From CAZHOV01 sp964534315 (GTDB taxonomy: Bacteria; Bacteroidota; Bacteroidia; Chitinophagales; Saprospiraceae): DNA of 8,676 nucleotides. Shown here in pieces: positions 1 to 5,631 of the stretch. Below the pieces are notes generated by a model that worked only from the letters and a program-made list of their open reading frames with translations, did not search any database and was not told the DNA's origin. The first letter of the stretch is position 1. Each line of letters opens with the position of its first letter. The stretch lies in assembly GCA_964534315.1 (NCBI GenBank), contig CAZHOV010000210.1:1-8676 (forward strand). The letters are read 5' to 3'. Both the position numbers and the translations under genes were made by a program.

Positions 1-30
1 TATGGATAATTCTATCGTTTTTCAATTAAC

Positions 31-48
31 CAGCACGCTAGCGTGCTG
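31..48. repeat. 18-bp perfect palindrome
   Basis: CAGCACGCTAGCGTGCTG is its own reverse complement over all 18 bases and stops being symmetric at the next base on each side. It lies in noncoding DNA at the left edge. It could be a protein-binding dyad or, less likely with no loop, part of a transcription end for a gene outside the window. There is no T-run directly after it on either strand. TTACCGG occurs twice just to its right (54-60 and 77-83). Confidence 0.5.
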
Positions 49-81
49 AATAGTTACCGGAATTGAATCATTTAGCTTACC

Positions 82-249
82 GGCCTTATTCATTTTAGTA
101 TACAGGACGTTGAAGAAACGTTAAAAACAAAATACTGTTTGAACCTGCTTTTTTTACCTAAATGATTTTCTAAACTATCAGAAAAAGCGGGTGAGTTTAT
201 TTTGTTTAATTTTTCAACGTCCTGTATACGTAAAAAAATGAATACAGCC
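82..249. repeat. MITE-like long interrupted palindrome
   Basis: The ends of this 168-bp stretch are inverted copies of each other. A 17-bp core (GTATACAGGACGTTGAA, 98-114) is repeated perfectly in inverse at 213-229. Outside it, GGCcttATTCATTTT (82-96) matches the inverse of 235-249 with two mismatches, after a 3-4-nt length difference. Inside it, AAACAAAATA (125-134) pairs with 198-207, and 143-155 pairs with 180-192 with two G-T wobbles when read on the plus strand. The whole piece can therefore fold as one long interrupted hairpin with an apical loop around 156-179. No transposase is encoded. A nonautonomous miniature element or a structured RNA are both possible. A 61-codon minus-strand reading frame across it has no recognisable content and is not called. 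Confidence 0.55.
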
Positions 250-287
250 TTGATTTTTTGCTTCTTTTTCATCAAAGGAAAAAGAAG
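248..287 (-). repeat. structured hairpin repeat, copy 1 of 2
   Basis: On the plus strand the order is a 13-nt lead (CCTTGATTTTTTG), a 10-nt arm (261-270, CTTCTTTTTC), a 7-nt loop (ATCAAAG) and the exact complementary arm (278-287). The loop can also pair with the CTTGAT of the lead. The same layout recurs at 300-338 with different arm sequences. On the minus strand it lies downstream of the glycosyltransferase gene and is followed by a run of seven T (232-238), so it could serve in ending or protecting that transcript. From memory, similar hairpins are frequent in Bacteroidota intergenic regions; this was not checked. Confidence 0.55.
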
Positions 288-299
288 AAGAGAACATTA

Positions 300-338
300 C
301 CTTGATCTTTTGGTACTTTTGGATCAAGCCAAAAGTAC
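300..338 (-). repeat. structured hairpin repeat, copy 2 of 2
   Basis: It has the same layout as the copy at 248-287: lead CCTTGATCTTTTG (one base different), arm GTACTTTTGG (313-322), loop ATCAAG (323-328) and complementary arm CCAAAAGTAC (329-338). The arms differ from copy 1 at several places, yet all ten pairs are kept. The loop is complementary to CTTGAT at 301-306, so a competing hairpin or a pseudoknot is possible. The element includes the last five codons and stop of the glycosyltransferase gene (stop at 324-326), so part of the protein's C-terminus is encoded by the repeat. Confidence 0.6.
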
Positions 339-1451
339 ATCCTCCAAGGCTCCATAAACCACCTTTGCCGCTTTCTCCCAACTAAACAACGCTCGCTGCT
401 TTTTTCCTTTTTCTATTAACACTTTTTTTAAGGAAGGTGTTGTAAATAATTGGAGCATTCCGTCGGCAATGGATTGGGGATCGTAGGGGTCGATCAGGAT
501 GCCGGCTTCTCCGGCTACTTCAGCCATGGAAGAAGTGCTGGACGTGATAACAGGAACTTCGGTGTGCATTGCCTCTAAAATAGGGATGCCAAAGCCTTCA
601 AAGAGGGAAGGGTAAACCATGCCTTCGCTGGAACCGATAATCTTTGGCAAGTCTTCTTCGGGAACATATCCTGTTAAGATAATATCTTCTTTATAGGGAG
701 AGAAGTTTAGCTTTTCGTGAATTTCATCCGTTTTCCAGGCAAGCCGACCAGCGAGGACCAGCTTCCAATCAGATTTGGATTGTTTTTTGAAGAGGTCGAA
801 TGCTTCTATCAACCTGGCGGTGTTCTTCCGGGGATGAATGGAGCCTACGTAGCAAAAAAAAGGAACACCCTGAGTATATTGCTCCCGAATGTGTTGCTGC
901 TCTTTTTCGGGCGTAGGTACAAATCCAGCTCTTATTCCGTTACAGCTTACGTTGATCTTAGATAAAGGGATGCCGTAACTATTATGGATATCCGATTTGG
1001 AATATTCAGAAACGGTAATAACCAGATCGGCCCTTTTCAGGTATCGGGGTACAAAGAATTCGTAATATTTTCGAGTCAGCAGATCAACATGCTCCGGAAA
1101 ATGGACATGGGCAATATCATGGGTAACCATTACCGTTTTGACCGATGAGCGGAGGGAAAGGAAACCGTCGGGAGAGAGAAAAACATCGGGTTGGTATTTC
1201 TTTAGCGCCCGATACACTGAAAATTCGAACCACCAGATGTAAAGAAAGGGGTGGCGGGCTTGCGGAAACAACACTACAGGCGTTACATTGGGGGCGAAAA
1301 TAAATTCGGGATCGTAGGGGCGATCGAAAAAGAATACAAACTCGTCATCTGGATGATCATGGACCAGCCGTTTGAGCACTTCATAGGTATACCATCCGAT
1401 TCCTTCCAGTTTATTTTTGAGCAGGAACCTTGTATTTACTGCAATTTTCAT
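324..1451 (-). CDS. GT4-family glycosyltransferase
   Basis: A cytoplasmic or membrane-associated sugar transferase with the GT-B fold, 375 aa, which would move a sugar from a nucleotide donor to an oligo- or polysaccharide acceptor. The N-terminal acceptor domain opens with MKIAVNTRFL and carries a GIGWYTYE segment (17-24), as in mannosyltransferase-like GT4 proteins. The C-terminal donor domain starts near YVGSIHPRKN (201-210) and has the GT4 EX7E signature within PSLFEGFGIPILEAM (E285 and E293). There is no signal peptide or clear membrane helix. The ATG at 1451 is preferred over an upstream TTG at 1475, because the latter adds eight residues foreign to the family and overlaps the phosphorylase gene. 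The ATG lies 16 bp after that gene's stop, which implies cotranscription. Donor and acceptor cannot be read from sequence; polysaccharide or LPS assembly is inferred, weakly supported by the epimerase gene two genes upstream. Confidence 0.88.
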   Translation of the reverse strand: MKIAVNTRFLLKNKLEGIGWYTYEVLKRLVHDHPDDEFVFFFDRPYDPEFIFAPNVTPVVLFPQARHPFLYIWWFEFSVYRALKKYQPDVFLSPDGFLSLRSSVKTVMVTHDIAHVHFPEHVDLLTRKYYEFFVPRYLKRADLVITVSEYSKSDIHNSYGIPLSKINVSCNGIRAGFVPTPEKEQQHIREQYTQGVPFFCYVGSIHPRKNTARLIEAFDLFKKQSKSDWKLVLAGRLAWKTDEIHEKLNFSPYKEDIILTGYVPEEDLPKIIGSSEGMVYPSLFEGFGIPILEAMHTEVPVITSSTSSMAEVAGEAGILIDPYDPQSIADGMLQLFTTPSLKKVLIEKGKKQRALFSWEKAAKVVYGALEDVLLA

Positions 1452-1467
1452 AGTGCAACGCCAACAA

Positions 1468-2283
1468 TTAGTCAACGATCAATTTTTTAACAATTAGCCG
1501 GACACTTGGCTCTACCTTTTCAACAACGGCAATCACCTCTTCTACGGTCACTTCTTTAATGACATCAAGAGGGAAGCATTGATTAGAGACTACGGAGAGG
1601 ACAAATACAGGAAGTCCCATATGCTTGGCAACCAGCACTTCCGGTACGGTAGACATGCCTACAACATCGCCTCCGATGGTATGGATAAAGTTATATTCAG
1701 CGGGCGTTTCCAGGTTGGGGCCTGGTAGGGCTACATAAACGCCTTTGTGAGCGCGTATACGGTGAGCTTCAGCTATTATTACTGCTTTATCCAGGAGTTT
1801 TTGATCATAAGTGCGCAGCATATCGGGGAAGCGAGGGCCGAGGCGCTCGTCATTTTCACCGCGTAAAGGATTTTCGGGTTGGAGGTTGATATGGTCACGA
1901 ATAAAGACGATATCTCCTGCTCTAATTGCTTCATTGGTACTGCCTGCGGCATTGGAGATAATTATTTGTTTGATTCCCAGAAATTTCATCACCCGGACGG
2001 GGAAGGTTACCTGCTTCATAGAATAGCCTTCATAGTAATGAAAGCGGCCCGCCATAGCGACCACATTTTTACCGGCAAGCTTTCCAAAAACCAATTTGCC
2101 CCGGTGGCTTTGGACGGTAGAAACCGGAAAATGAGGAATGTCGGCATAGTCAATTTCGGTTTCTATATCCATATCTTCTACCAGATTACTGAGTCCGGTA
2201 CCGAGGATAATGCCGATTGCAGGTTGTAAAGAAGCTTTAGAACGGATGATCTGGATGGCTTCTTGAATTTGGTTGTACAGCAT
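1468..2283 (-). CDS. purine nucleoside phosphorylase, trimeric PNP/MTAP type
   Basis: Cleaves purine nucleosides with phosphate to free base and (deoxy)ribose-1-phosphate in purine salvage (EC 2.4.2.1); cytosolic. The 271-aa protein has the marks of the low-molecular-mass trimeric class: ILGTGLS phosphate loop (26-32), QSHRGK (58-63), GRFHYYEGYS (79-88), NAAG (111-114), GPNLETPAEY (188-197) and GMSTVPEV (209-216). E192 and N234 fall where the human enzyme has its base-contacting Glu201 and Asn243, which suggests 6-oxopurines (inosine, guanosine) as substrates. The ATG at 2283 is chosen; a longer frame with a GTG at 2340 would run into the 62-bp palindrome and add 19 unrelated residues. A run of nine A and no Shine-Dalgarno sequence lies just upstream. 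The glycosyltransferase gene follows after 16 bp. MTAP activity cannot be excluded, but the Asn argues for PNP. Confidence 0.93.
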   Translation of the reverse strand: MLYNQIQEAIQIIRSKASLQPAIGIILGTGLSNLVEDMDIETEIDYADIPHFPVSTVQSHRGKLVFGKLAGKNVVAMAGRFHYYEGYSMKQVTFPVRVMKFLGIKQIIISNAAGSTNEAIRAGDIVFIRDHINLQPENPLRGENDERLGPRFPDMLRTYDQKLLDKAVIIAEAHRIRAHKGVYVALPGPNLETPAEYNFIHTIGGDVVGMSTVPEVLVAKHMGLPVFVLSVVSNQCFPLDVIKEVTVEEVIAVVEKVEPSVRLIVKKLIVD

Positions 2284-2312
2284 AGTGTGGTGGTTTTTTT
2301 TTCTGAATTTAG

Positions 2313-2374
2313 GTGTGCCACATCTATAAGTGTGCCACACCTATAGGTGTGGCACACTTATAGATGTGGCACAC
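2313..2374. repeat. perfect 62-bp palindrome of four 17-bp-spaced boxes
   Basis: All 62 bases are symmetric about the point between 2343 and 2344, and symmetry breaks at the next base on each side. The segment is a row of four GTGTGsCACAC boxes (ends degenerate to T/A) starting at 2313, 2330, 2347 and 2364, an exact 17-bp period, with 6-bp spacers CTATAA, CTATAG and TTATAG. Each box is itself nearly symmetric. It lies between the epimerase stop (2412) and the phosphorylase start (2283), ending 30 bp upstream of the latter. Possible roles are an operator array, a cruciform or REP-like element, or an RNA hairpin. No T-run follows it on the minus strand, so a classic terminator is unlikely. Confidence 0.85.
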
Positions 2375-2411
2375 GTATTTGAACGCGAATTTATCCATCA
2401 AAATCTGAAAA

Positions 2412-3338
2412 TTAAAACGAAAAGCTGTTTTTAAATTCCACGAGCTCGTCGACAAAGCTCTTTTCAGGGATGGATATGTACTCAGTCAGCTTGCAGGGAA
2501 TCTTGACGATTGTTTGCAAGATATCCATATTTTCGTTGACATATAAGGTCTCCAGGTTTGGGTAGAGGTCTCGCATCTGCCCGGCAATCTGATTGATATT
2601 CATATTAAATTCAGCGAGATTGTAAGTGCCGGCTGGGATCTCCTGGTTACGGATCAATTCATTGATCATATACGCTAATTTCTGAACGCTGATAAAGGAC
2701 CTGCCCTGGTTGCCGTTACCGTTGATCCGTACCCTACCCAGAAAATTAGCCTCAAACATAAAGTTATTGATAATGGAATCCATCCGTAGCACCGGATTAT
2801 ACCCATAAACATTCCCCGATCGGATGATCTGAACTTTCAGCTTGTTACTCAAACGATTGATCTGCTTCTCCCCATTGTGTTTTGATATGCCATAAAAAGT
2901 GCTAGGTCTTGGAGTATAGGTTTCATCAACAGGCGCTTCTGTATGCCCGTAAACGGACCAGCTACTAAGATAAATGATCTGCTGGACGTTGCTTTCCTCT
3001 AGTGCATACCCCAGATTTGCGGCTCCCCAATGGTTGATCTGATCGAAATAATGCGCCTCATGACCCGAAATGGTATAGGGTGAAATCACTTTCGCTGCCA
3101 GATGTACTACCACATCTACATCTGCCATCGCTTTTTGTAAGGAACGCCCATCCAACAATTCGCCCTTTATAAAGTGCAGTTTTTTGGTATTATAGGTTTG
3201 ACCGGTAAAAAAGGAATAGACTCCTCTGGAAAGATTATCATACAAAATAATATCCTCTGTAGCATTATTGGTATTCAAAATCGATTGAATGAGTGAATAC
3301 CCAATATATCCGCAACCGCCGGTAATGAGTAGTTTCAT
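2412..3338 (-). CDS. NAD-dependent epimerase/dehydratase (extended SDR, GalE-like)
   Basis: A nucleotide-sugar epimerase or dehydratase of the extended short-chain dehydrogenase family, 308 aa, cytosolic. The Rossmann motif GGCGYIG is at 7-13, the NAD-ribose acidic residue in YDNLSRG is D34, and a second nucleotide contact is likely at D63. The catalytic set is S126 (in LSSWSVYG), Y149 and K153 (in YGISK). The segment GRSFISVQKLA (212-222) matches the position of the family's conserved RxFxxVxDxA stretch, with Q in place of the usual D. The ATG at 3338 directly precedes the Rossmann strand. The gene is 85 bp downstream of the reductase gene and 128 bp upstream of the phosphorylase gene, with the large palindrome in the latter gap. 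The substrate is not readable. A role in surface polysaccharide precursors is inferred from family and from the nearby glycosyltransferase gene. Confidence 0.88.
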   Translation of the reverse strand: MKLLITGGCGYIGYSLIQSILNTNNATEDIILYDNLSRGVYSFFTGQTYNTKKLHFIKGELLDGRSLQKAMADVDVVVHLAAKVISPYTISGHEAHYFDQINHWGAANLGYALEESNVQQIIYLSSWSVYGHTEAPVDETYTPRPSTFYGISKHNGEKQINRLSNKLKVQIIRSGNVYGYNPVLRMDSIINNFMFEANFLGRVRINGNGNQGRSFISVQKLAYMINELIRNQEIPAGTYNLAEFNMNINQIAGQMRDLYPNLETLYVNENMDILQTIVKIPCKLTEYISIPEKSFVDELVEFKNSFSF

Positions 3339-3423
3339 GTCATTTTAAGTTGAGTGGTTGATTTGTTTAGGTGTTGAGCGAGGAGTTAATAGTAATCCAA
3401 CAATCATTTTTCCATCAATCTTT

Positions 3424-4104
3424 TCAATCCTTTTTAATCAAATCGGTATGTAGCCCGCACTCCGTCTTGTTTAGCCCGGCCCATCGTCCATCGCGGGTAG
3501 ACCCAAATTGATCGGGATCAAACTTGCGGGTGCAGGGAGAACAACCAATGCTGAGATATCCCTTACCATCAAGGGGGTGCTTGGGAAGGTCGTGGTCCTT
3601 AATGTATTTGTAAATCATACGGTCGTCCCATTCCAACATAGGATGATAACGGATGACCCCTTTCGAACTCGCTTCTTCCTCCTTGAAATTTTTCCGATTT
3701 TGATTTTGACTTTTTCGGACACCGGAGATCCAAACATCTTTTTCTGCTAAGATGGGTTCTAAGGGTAAGATTTTATTGAGATAACAACAATAATCGGGAT
3801 TGCTGGCAAAGAAAAAACGGTTTTCACCATCGCGTTGAGAGGCTTTAGAGATAGGTGAAACCAAATCGATGACATTCAGACCAAGCACCTCTTTTACCTG
3901 GTTTTTGTATTGAAGCGATTCCGGAAAATGAAAGCCCGTATTGAGGAAATAAACGGGAAGTTCCGGCTCTATTTGGCTAATAACATGCAGCATAGGAATG
4001 CTGTGCGTTTGGAAGGAAGAAGTGGCAAAAACCTGTAGACCTTTTTCTTTGTATTGCCTAATCTTTTCTTCTATACGAGTAATAAAGTGTTCATAAGTTA
4101 CCAT
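3424..4104 (-). CDS. cysH: thioredoxin-dependent adenylyl-sulfate reductase (APS reductase, CysH family)
   Basis: Reduces adenylyl sulfate to sulfite and AMP with thioredoxin (EC 1.8.4.10) in assimilatory sulfate reduction; cytosolic. The 226-aa protein carries the family motif NTGFHFPES (55-63) and the catalytic cysteine in ECGLH (C216). It also has CC (106-107) and CxxC (188-191), the four-cysteine set that binds a [4Fe-4S] cluster. That cluster set marks the APS-using form and is absent from PAPS-only enzymes such as E. coli CysH, so APS is the expected substrate. The usual SGG-like ATP-pyrophosphatase loop appears as SSFQTHS (29-35), a divergent form. Start at the ATG at 4104, about 30 bp below a good Bacteroidota-type promoter. 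No cysD/N, cysI/J or sat neighbours lie in the window, so the gene is isolated from its pathway partners. Confidence 0.9.
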   Translation of the reverse strand: MVTYEHFITRIEEKIRQYKEKGLQVFATSSFQTHSIPMLHVISQIEPELPVYFLNTGFHFPESLQYKNQVKEVLGLNVIDLVSPISKASQRDGENRFFFASNPDYCCYLNKILPLEPILAEKDVWISGVRKSQNQNRKNFKEEEASSKGVIRYHPMLEWDDRMIYKYIKDHDLPKHPLDGKGYLSIGCSPCTRKFDPDQFGSTRDGRWAGLNKTECGLHTDLIKKD

Positions 4105-4134
4105 GAGAGGGTAGTTTTAGATCATTTTCAGCTA

Positions 4135-4164
4135 CAAATGTAAAGGAAAAAATTGGAAAATAAA
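4135..4164 (-). promoter_or_regulatory. Bacteroidota-type promoter for the APS reductase gene
   Basis: On the minus strand, TACATTTG (4142 down to 4135) matches the -7 consensus TAnnTTTG in full. TTTA (4164-4161), one base from the -33 TTTG, lies 18 bp upstream. Transcription would begin near 4128-4130, leaving a leader of about 25 nt before the ATG at 4104. It lies directly below the mqnC terminator hairpin, which fits an independent transcript. Confidence 0.5.
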
Positions 4165-4173
4165 CCCCAAACA

Positions 4174-4211
4174 AAAAACGGTGAACAGCCTACAGACTTT
4201 TCACCGTTTTT
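4174..4211. terminator. intrinsic terminator after mqnC
   Basis: A perfect 12-bp stem joins AAAAACGGTGAA (4174-4185) and TTCACCGTTTTT (4200-4211) around a 14-nt loop. On the minus strand the descending arm runs into CCGTTTTTTG, a T-rich end typical of Rho-independent termination. On the plus strand the second arm also ends in five T, so it could act both ways. It lies about 100 bp after the mqnC stop, beyond the heptamer array. Confidence 0.75.
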
Positions 4212-4214
4212 ATC

Positions 4215-4312
4215 TCATCACTCAATACCCAATACTCAATACCCAATACTCATCACCCAATACCCAATACCCAATACTCAATACCCAGTACTCAAGACCC
4301 AATACCCAAGAC
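4215..4312. repeat. 14-unit heptamer tandem array (YCAAKAC)
   Basis: Fourteen uninterrupted 7-bp units fill 98 bp. CCAATAC (six) and TCAATAC (three) dominate; the variants are TCATCAC (two), CCAGTAC, TCAAGAC and CCAAGAC (one each). On the coding (minus) strand the units read GTATTGG or GTCTTGG. The first unit on that strand, GTCTTGG, shares its first base with the mqnC stop codon TAG, so the array forms the start of the mqnC 3' untranslated region, just before the terminator. The same unit recurs after recG at 5611-5631. The period of seven would keep rotating the reading frame, so it is not coding. Confidence 0.9.
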
Positions 4313-5454
4313 TAATCCACAATCATCGTCTCCCTGTCCAATTCCTGTTGCTTAATATTTACGGGTAAGTCCCTGTATTCATACTCCTGAGTGCGGAGCT
4401 GCGGGGTGAACCCTGCTTCTCGAATCGCTTCCTGAATACCGTTAGCCGTAAACCGGAAGTTGGCACCCGCTGCAGAAACCACATTCTCTTCGATCATGAT
4501 ACTACCAAAATCATTAGCACCGGAATGCAGGCAAAGATTAGCAACCTGCTTTCCGACCGTCAGCCAGGAGGCCTGTATATTGGTAATATTAGGTAACATA
4601 ATTCGGCTGATAGCAATCATGCGAATATATTCGTCACCCGTACAGGTGTTTCTTGCTCGTTTGATCTTTTTTAAAATGGTATCCTCATCCTGGAAAGGCC
4701 ACGGAATAAATGCAATAAATCCTTTCGCACCTTCCGGCTTCATGGCCTGCACTTCACGAAGACGAACCAGGTGGTCCATACGTTCTTCATTGGTCTCAAT
4801 ATGGCCAAACATCATCGTGGCTGATGTGGTTAAGTCTACTTTGTGCGCAGCGTGCATAATATCCAGCCATTCCTGCCCGCCACATTTACCTTTAGATATC
4901 AGACGACGAACCCGGTCGCTCAAAATTTCGGCTCCGGCTCCCGGAAGACTATCCAAACCTGATTCTTTCAAGGCTGAAAGTACTTCTATATGAGTAGAAC
5001 CTTCTAACTTAGTGATATGCGCAATCTCCGGAGGCCCCAATGCATGTAATTTAAGCTCCGGATACAACGACTTCAATTCTCTGAACAAATCTACATAATA
5101 AGCCAGACCCAGGTCGGGATGATGTCCTCCCTGTAGTAATAACTGCTGCCCTCCGTATTCAAACAACTCATCGATCTTTTGTTTGTATTGCTCAATAGTC
5201 GTAATGTAAGATTCTTCATGTCCCGGACGACGATAGAAATTACAAAACTTACAATTGGCAATACAGACATTGGTCGTATTTGAGTTCCGGTCAATGATCC
5301 AGGTAACCACATTCCCCGGTACATGCTTCTGTCGCAACTGGTTGCCTACATACATCAACTCGGCTGTAGAAGCATGTTCAAATAAAAACTGTCCTTCCTC
5401 TTTGGTCAAAAACTCCAGATTCAACGCTCTTTGCAATAAATCTTCTATACGCAT
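4312..5454 (-). CDS. mqnC: cyclic dehypoxanthinyl futalosine synthase (MqnC), radical SAM
   Basis: Closes dehypoxanthine futalosine into its cyclic form in the futalosine route to menaquinone (EC 1.21.98.1); cytosolic radical-SAM enzyme of 380 aa, a usual length. The [4Fe-4S]-binding CxxxCxxC is C64, C68 and C71, followed by NFYRRPGH. Family stretches are LLLQGGHHPDLGLAYY (105-120), HALGPPEI (137-144), GLDSLPGAGAEIL (166-178) and TTSATMMFGHIETNEER (209-225), then AFIPWPFQ (248-255) in the C-terminal part. These separate it from the related MqnE and from FbiC/CofH. Start at the ATG at 5454, with an A-rich leader and no Shine-Dalgarno sequence. The other futalosine genes (mqnA, B, D, E) are not in the window, so the pathway is scattered. 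The gap to recG is 177 bp and holds repeats. The stop codon abuts a heptamer array, and a terminator follows. Confidence 0.95.
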   Translation of the reverse strand: MRIEDLLQRALNLEFLTKEEGQFLFEHASTAELMYVGNQLRQKHVPGNVVTWIIDRNSNTTNVCIANCKFCNFYRRPGHEESYITTIEQYKQKIDELFEYGGQQLLLQGGHHPDLGLAYYVDLFRELKSLYPELKLHALGPPEIAHITKLEGSTHIEVLSALKESGLDSLPGAGAEILSDRVRRLISKGKCGGQEWLDIMHAAHKVDLTTSATMMFGHIETNEERMDHLVRLREVQAMKPEGAKGFIAFIPWPFQDEDTILKKIKRARNTCTGDEYIRMIAISRIMLPNITNIQASWLTVGKQVANLCLHSGANDFGSIMIEENVVSAAGANFRFTANGIQEAIREAGFTPQLRTQEYEYRDLPVNIKQQELDRETMIVD

Positions 5455-5562
5455 GTTTTACGATTTTTTCTTTACTGATTAACTGTTTTTTGAGGCTAAT
5501 TGTTTATCAGGTTCTCGCAATGTTGCACAGGTGCTATTTTGCAATTTGTTCAGGATGGAACG

Positions 5563-5595
5563 CGGATCTTTCGGATTAGACGGATTAACGCGGAT
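5563..5595. repeat. CGGAT array (four copies, 9-10-bp spacing)
   Basis: CGGAT begins at 5563, 5572, 5581 and 5591, giving spacings of 9, 9 and 10 bp. The outer copies are in the matching context AACGCGGAT. It lies in the recG-mqnC gap, 37 bp beyond the recG stop at its far edge from mqnC. From memory such CGGATT-rich patches recur in Bacteroidota genomes; this was not checked. The rest of the gap (5455-5562) is A/T-rich, shows no gene and no clear TAnnTTTG promoter for mqnC. Confidence 0.6.
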
Positions 5596-5610
5596 TTTTT
5601 CATAGTTCAC

Positions 5611-5631
5611 CCAAGACCCAAGACCCAAGAC
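5611..5631. repeat. three-unit CCAAGAC heptamer array at the recG stop
   Basis: Three identical CCAAGAC units run to 5631, and the recG stop codon occupies 5632-5634. On the coding (minus) strand, TGA is therefore followed at once by GTCTTGG three times. The unit equals the first unit after mqnC (4306-4312), so one repeat family sits at the same place in two genes. Confidence 0.8.

Noticed and set aside
90..275. 61-codon minus-strand reading frame at the left end
   Set aside because: It runs through the palindromic element and one hairpin repeat. Its residues match no family I know, and its composition follows the A/T-rich repeats. It is more likely noncoding.
1468..2340. Longer phosphorylase with a GTG start at 2340
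   Set aside because: The extra 19 residues come from the 62-bp palindrome and an A-run and are not part of the PNP family. The ATG at 2283 gives a normal N-terminus.
2313..2374. Intrinsic terminator for the epimerase gene
   Set aside because: On the minus strand the stem is followed by CTAAATTCAG and then A residues, not a T-run. Termination by other means is not excluded.
4215..4312. CRISPR array
   Set aside because: Units are 7 bp and contiguous, without spacers, and no cas gene is present.
4153..4368. Plus-strand 71-codon frame with repeating NTQYPI-like residues
   Set aside because: It is the translation of the heptamer array read across its three frames, plus mqnC antisense. The repetition comes from the DNA repeat.
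4460..4993. 177-codon plus-strand frame inside mqnC
   Set aside because: It is antisense to strongly conserved mqnC sequence, with no recognisable protein content.
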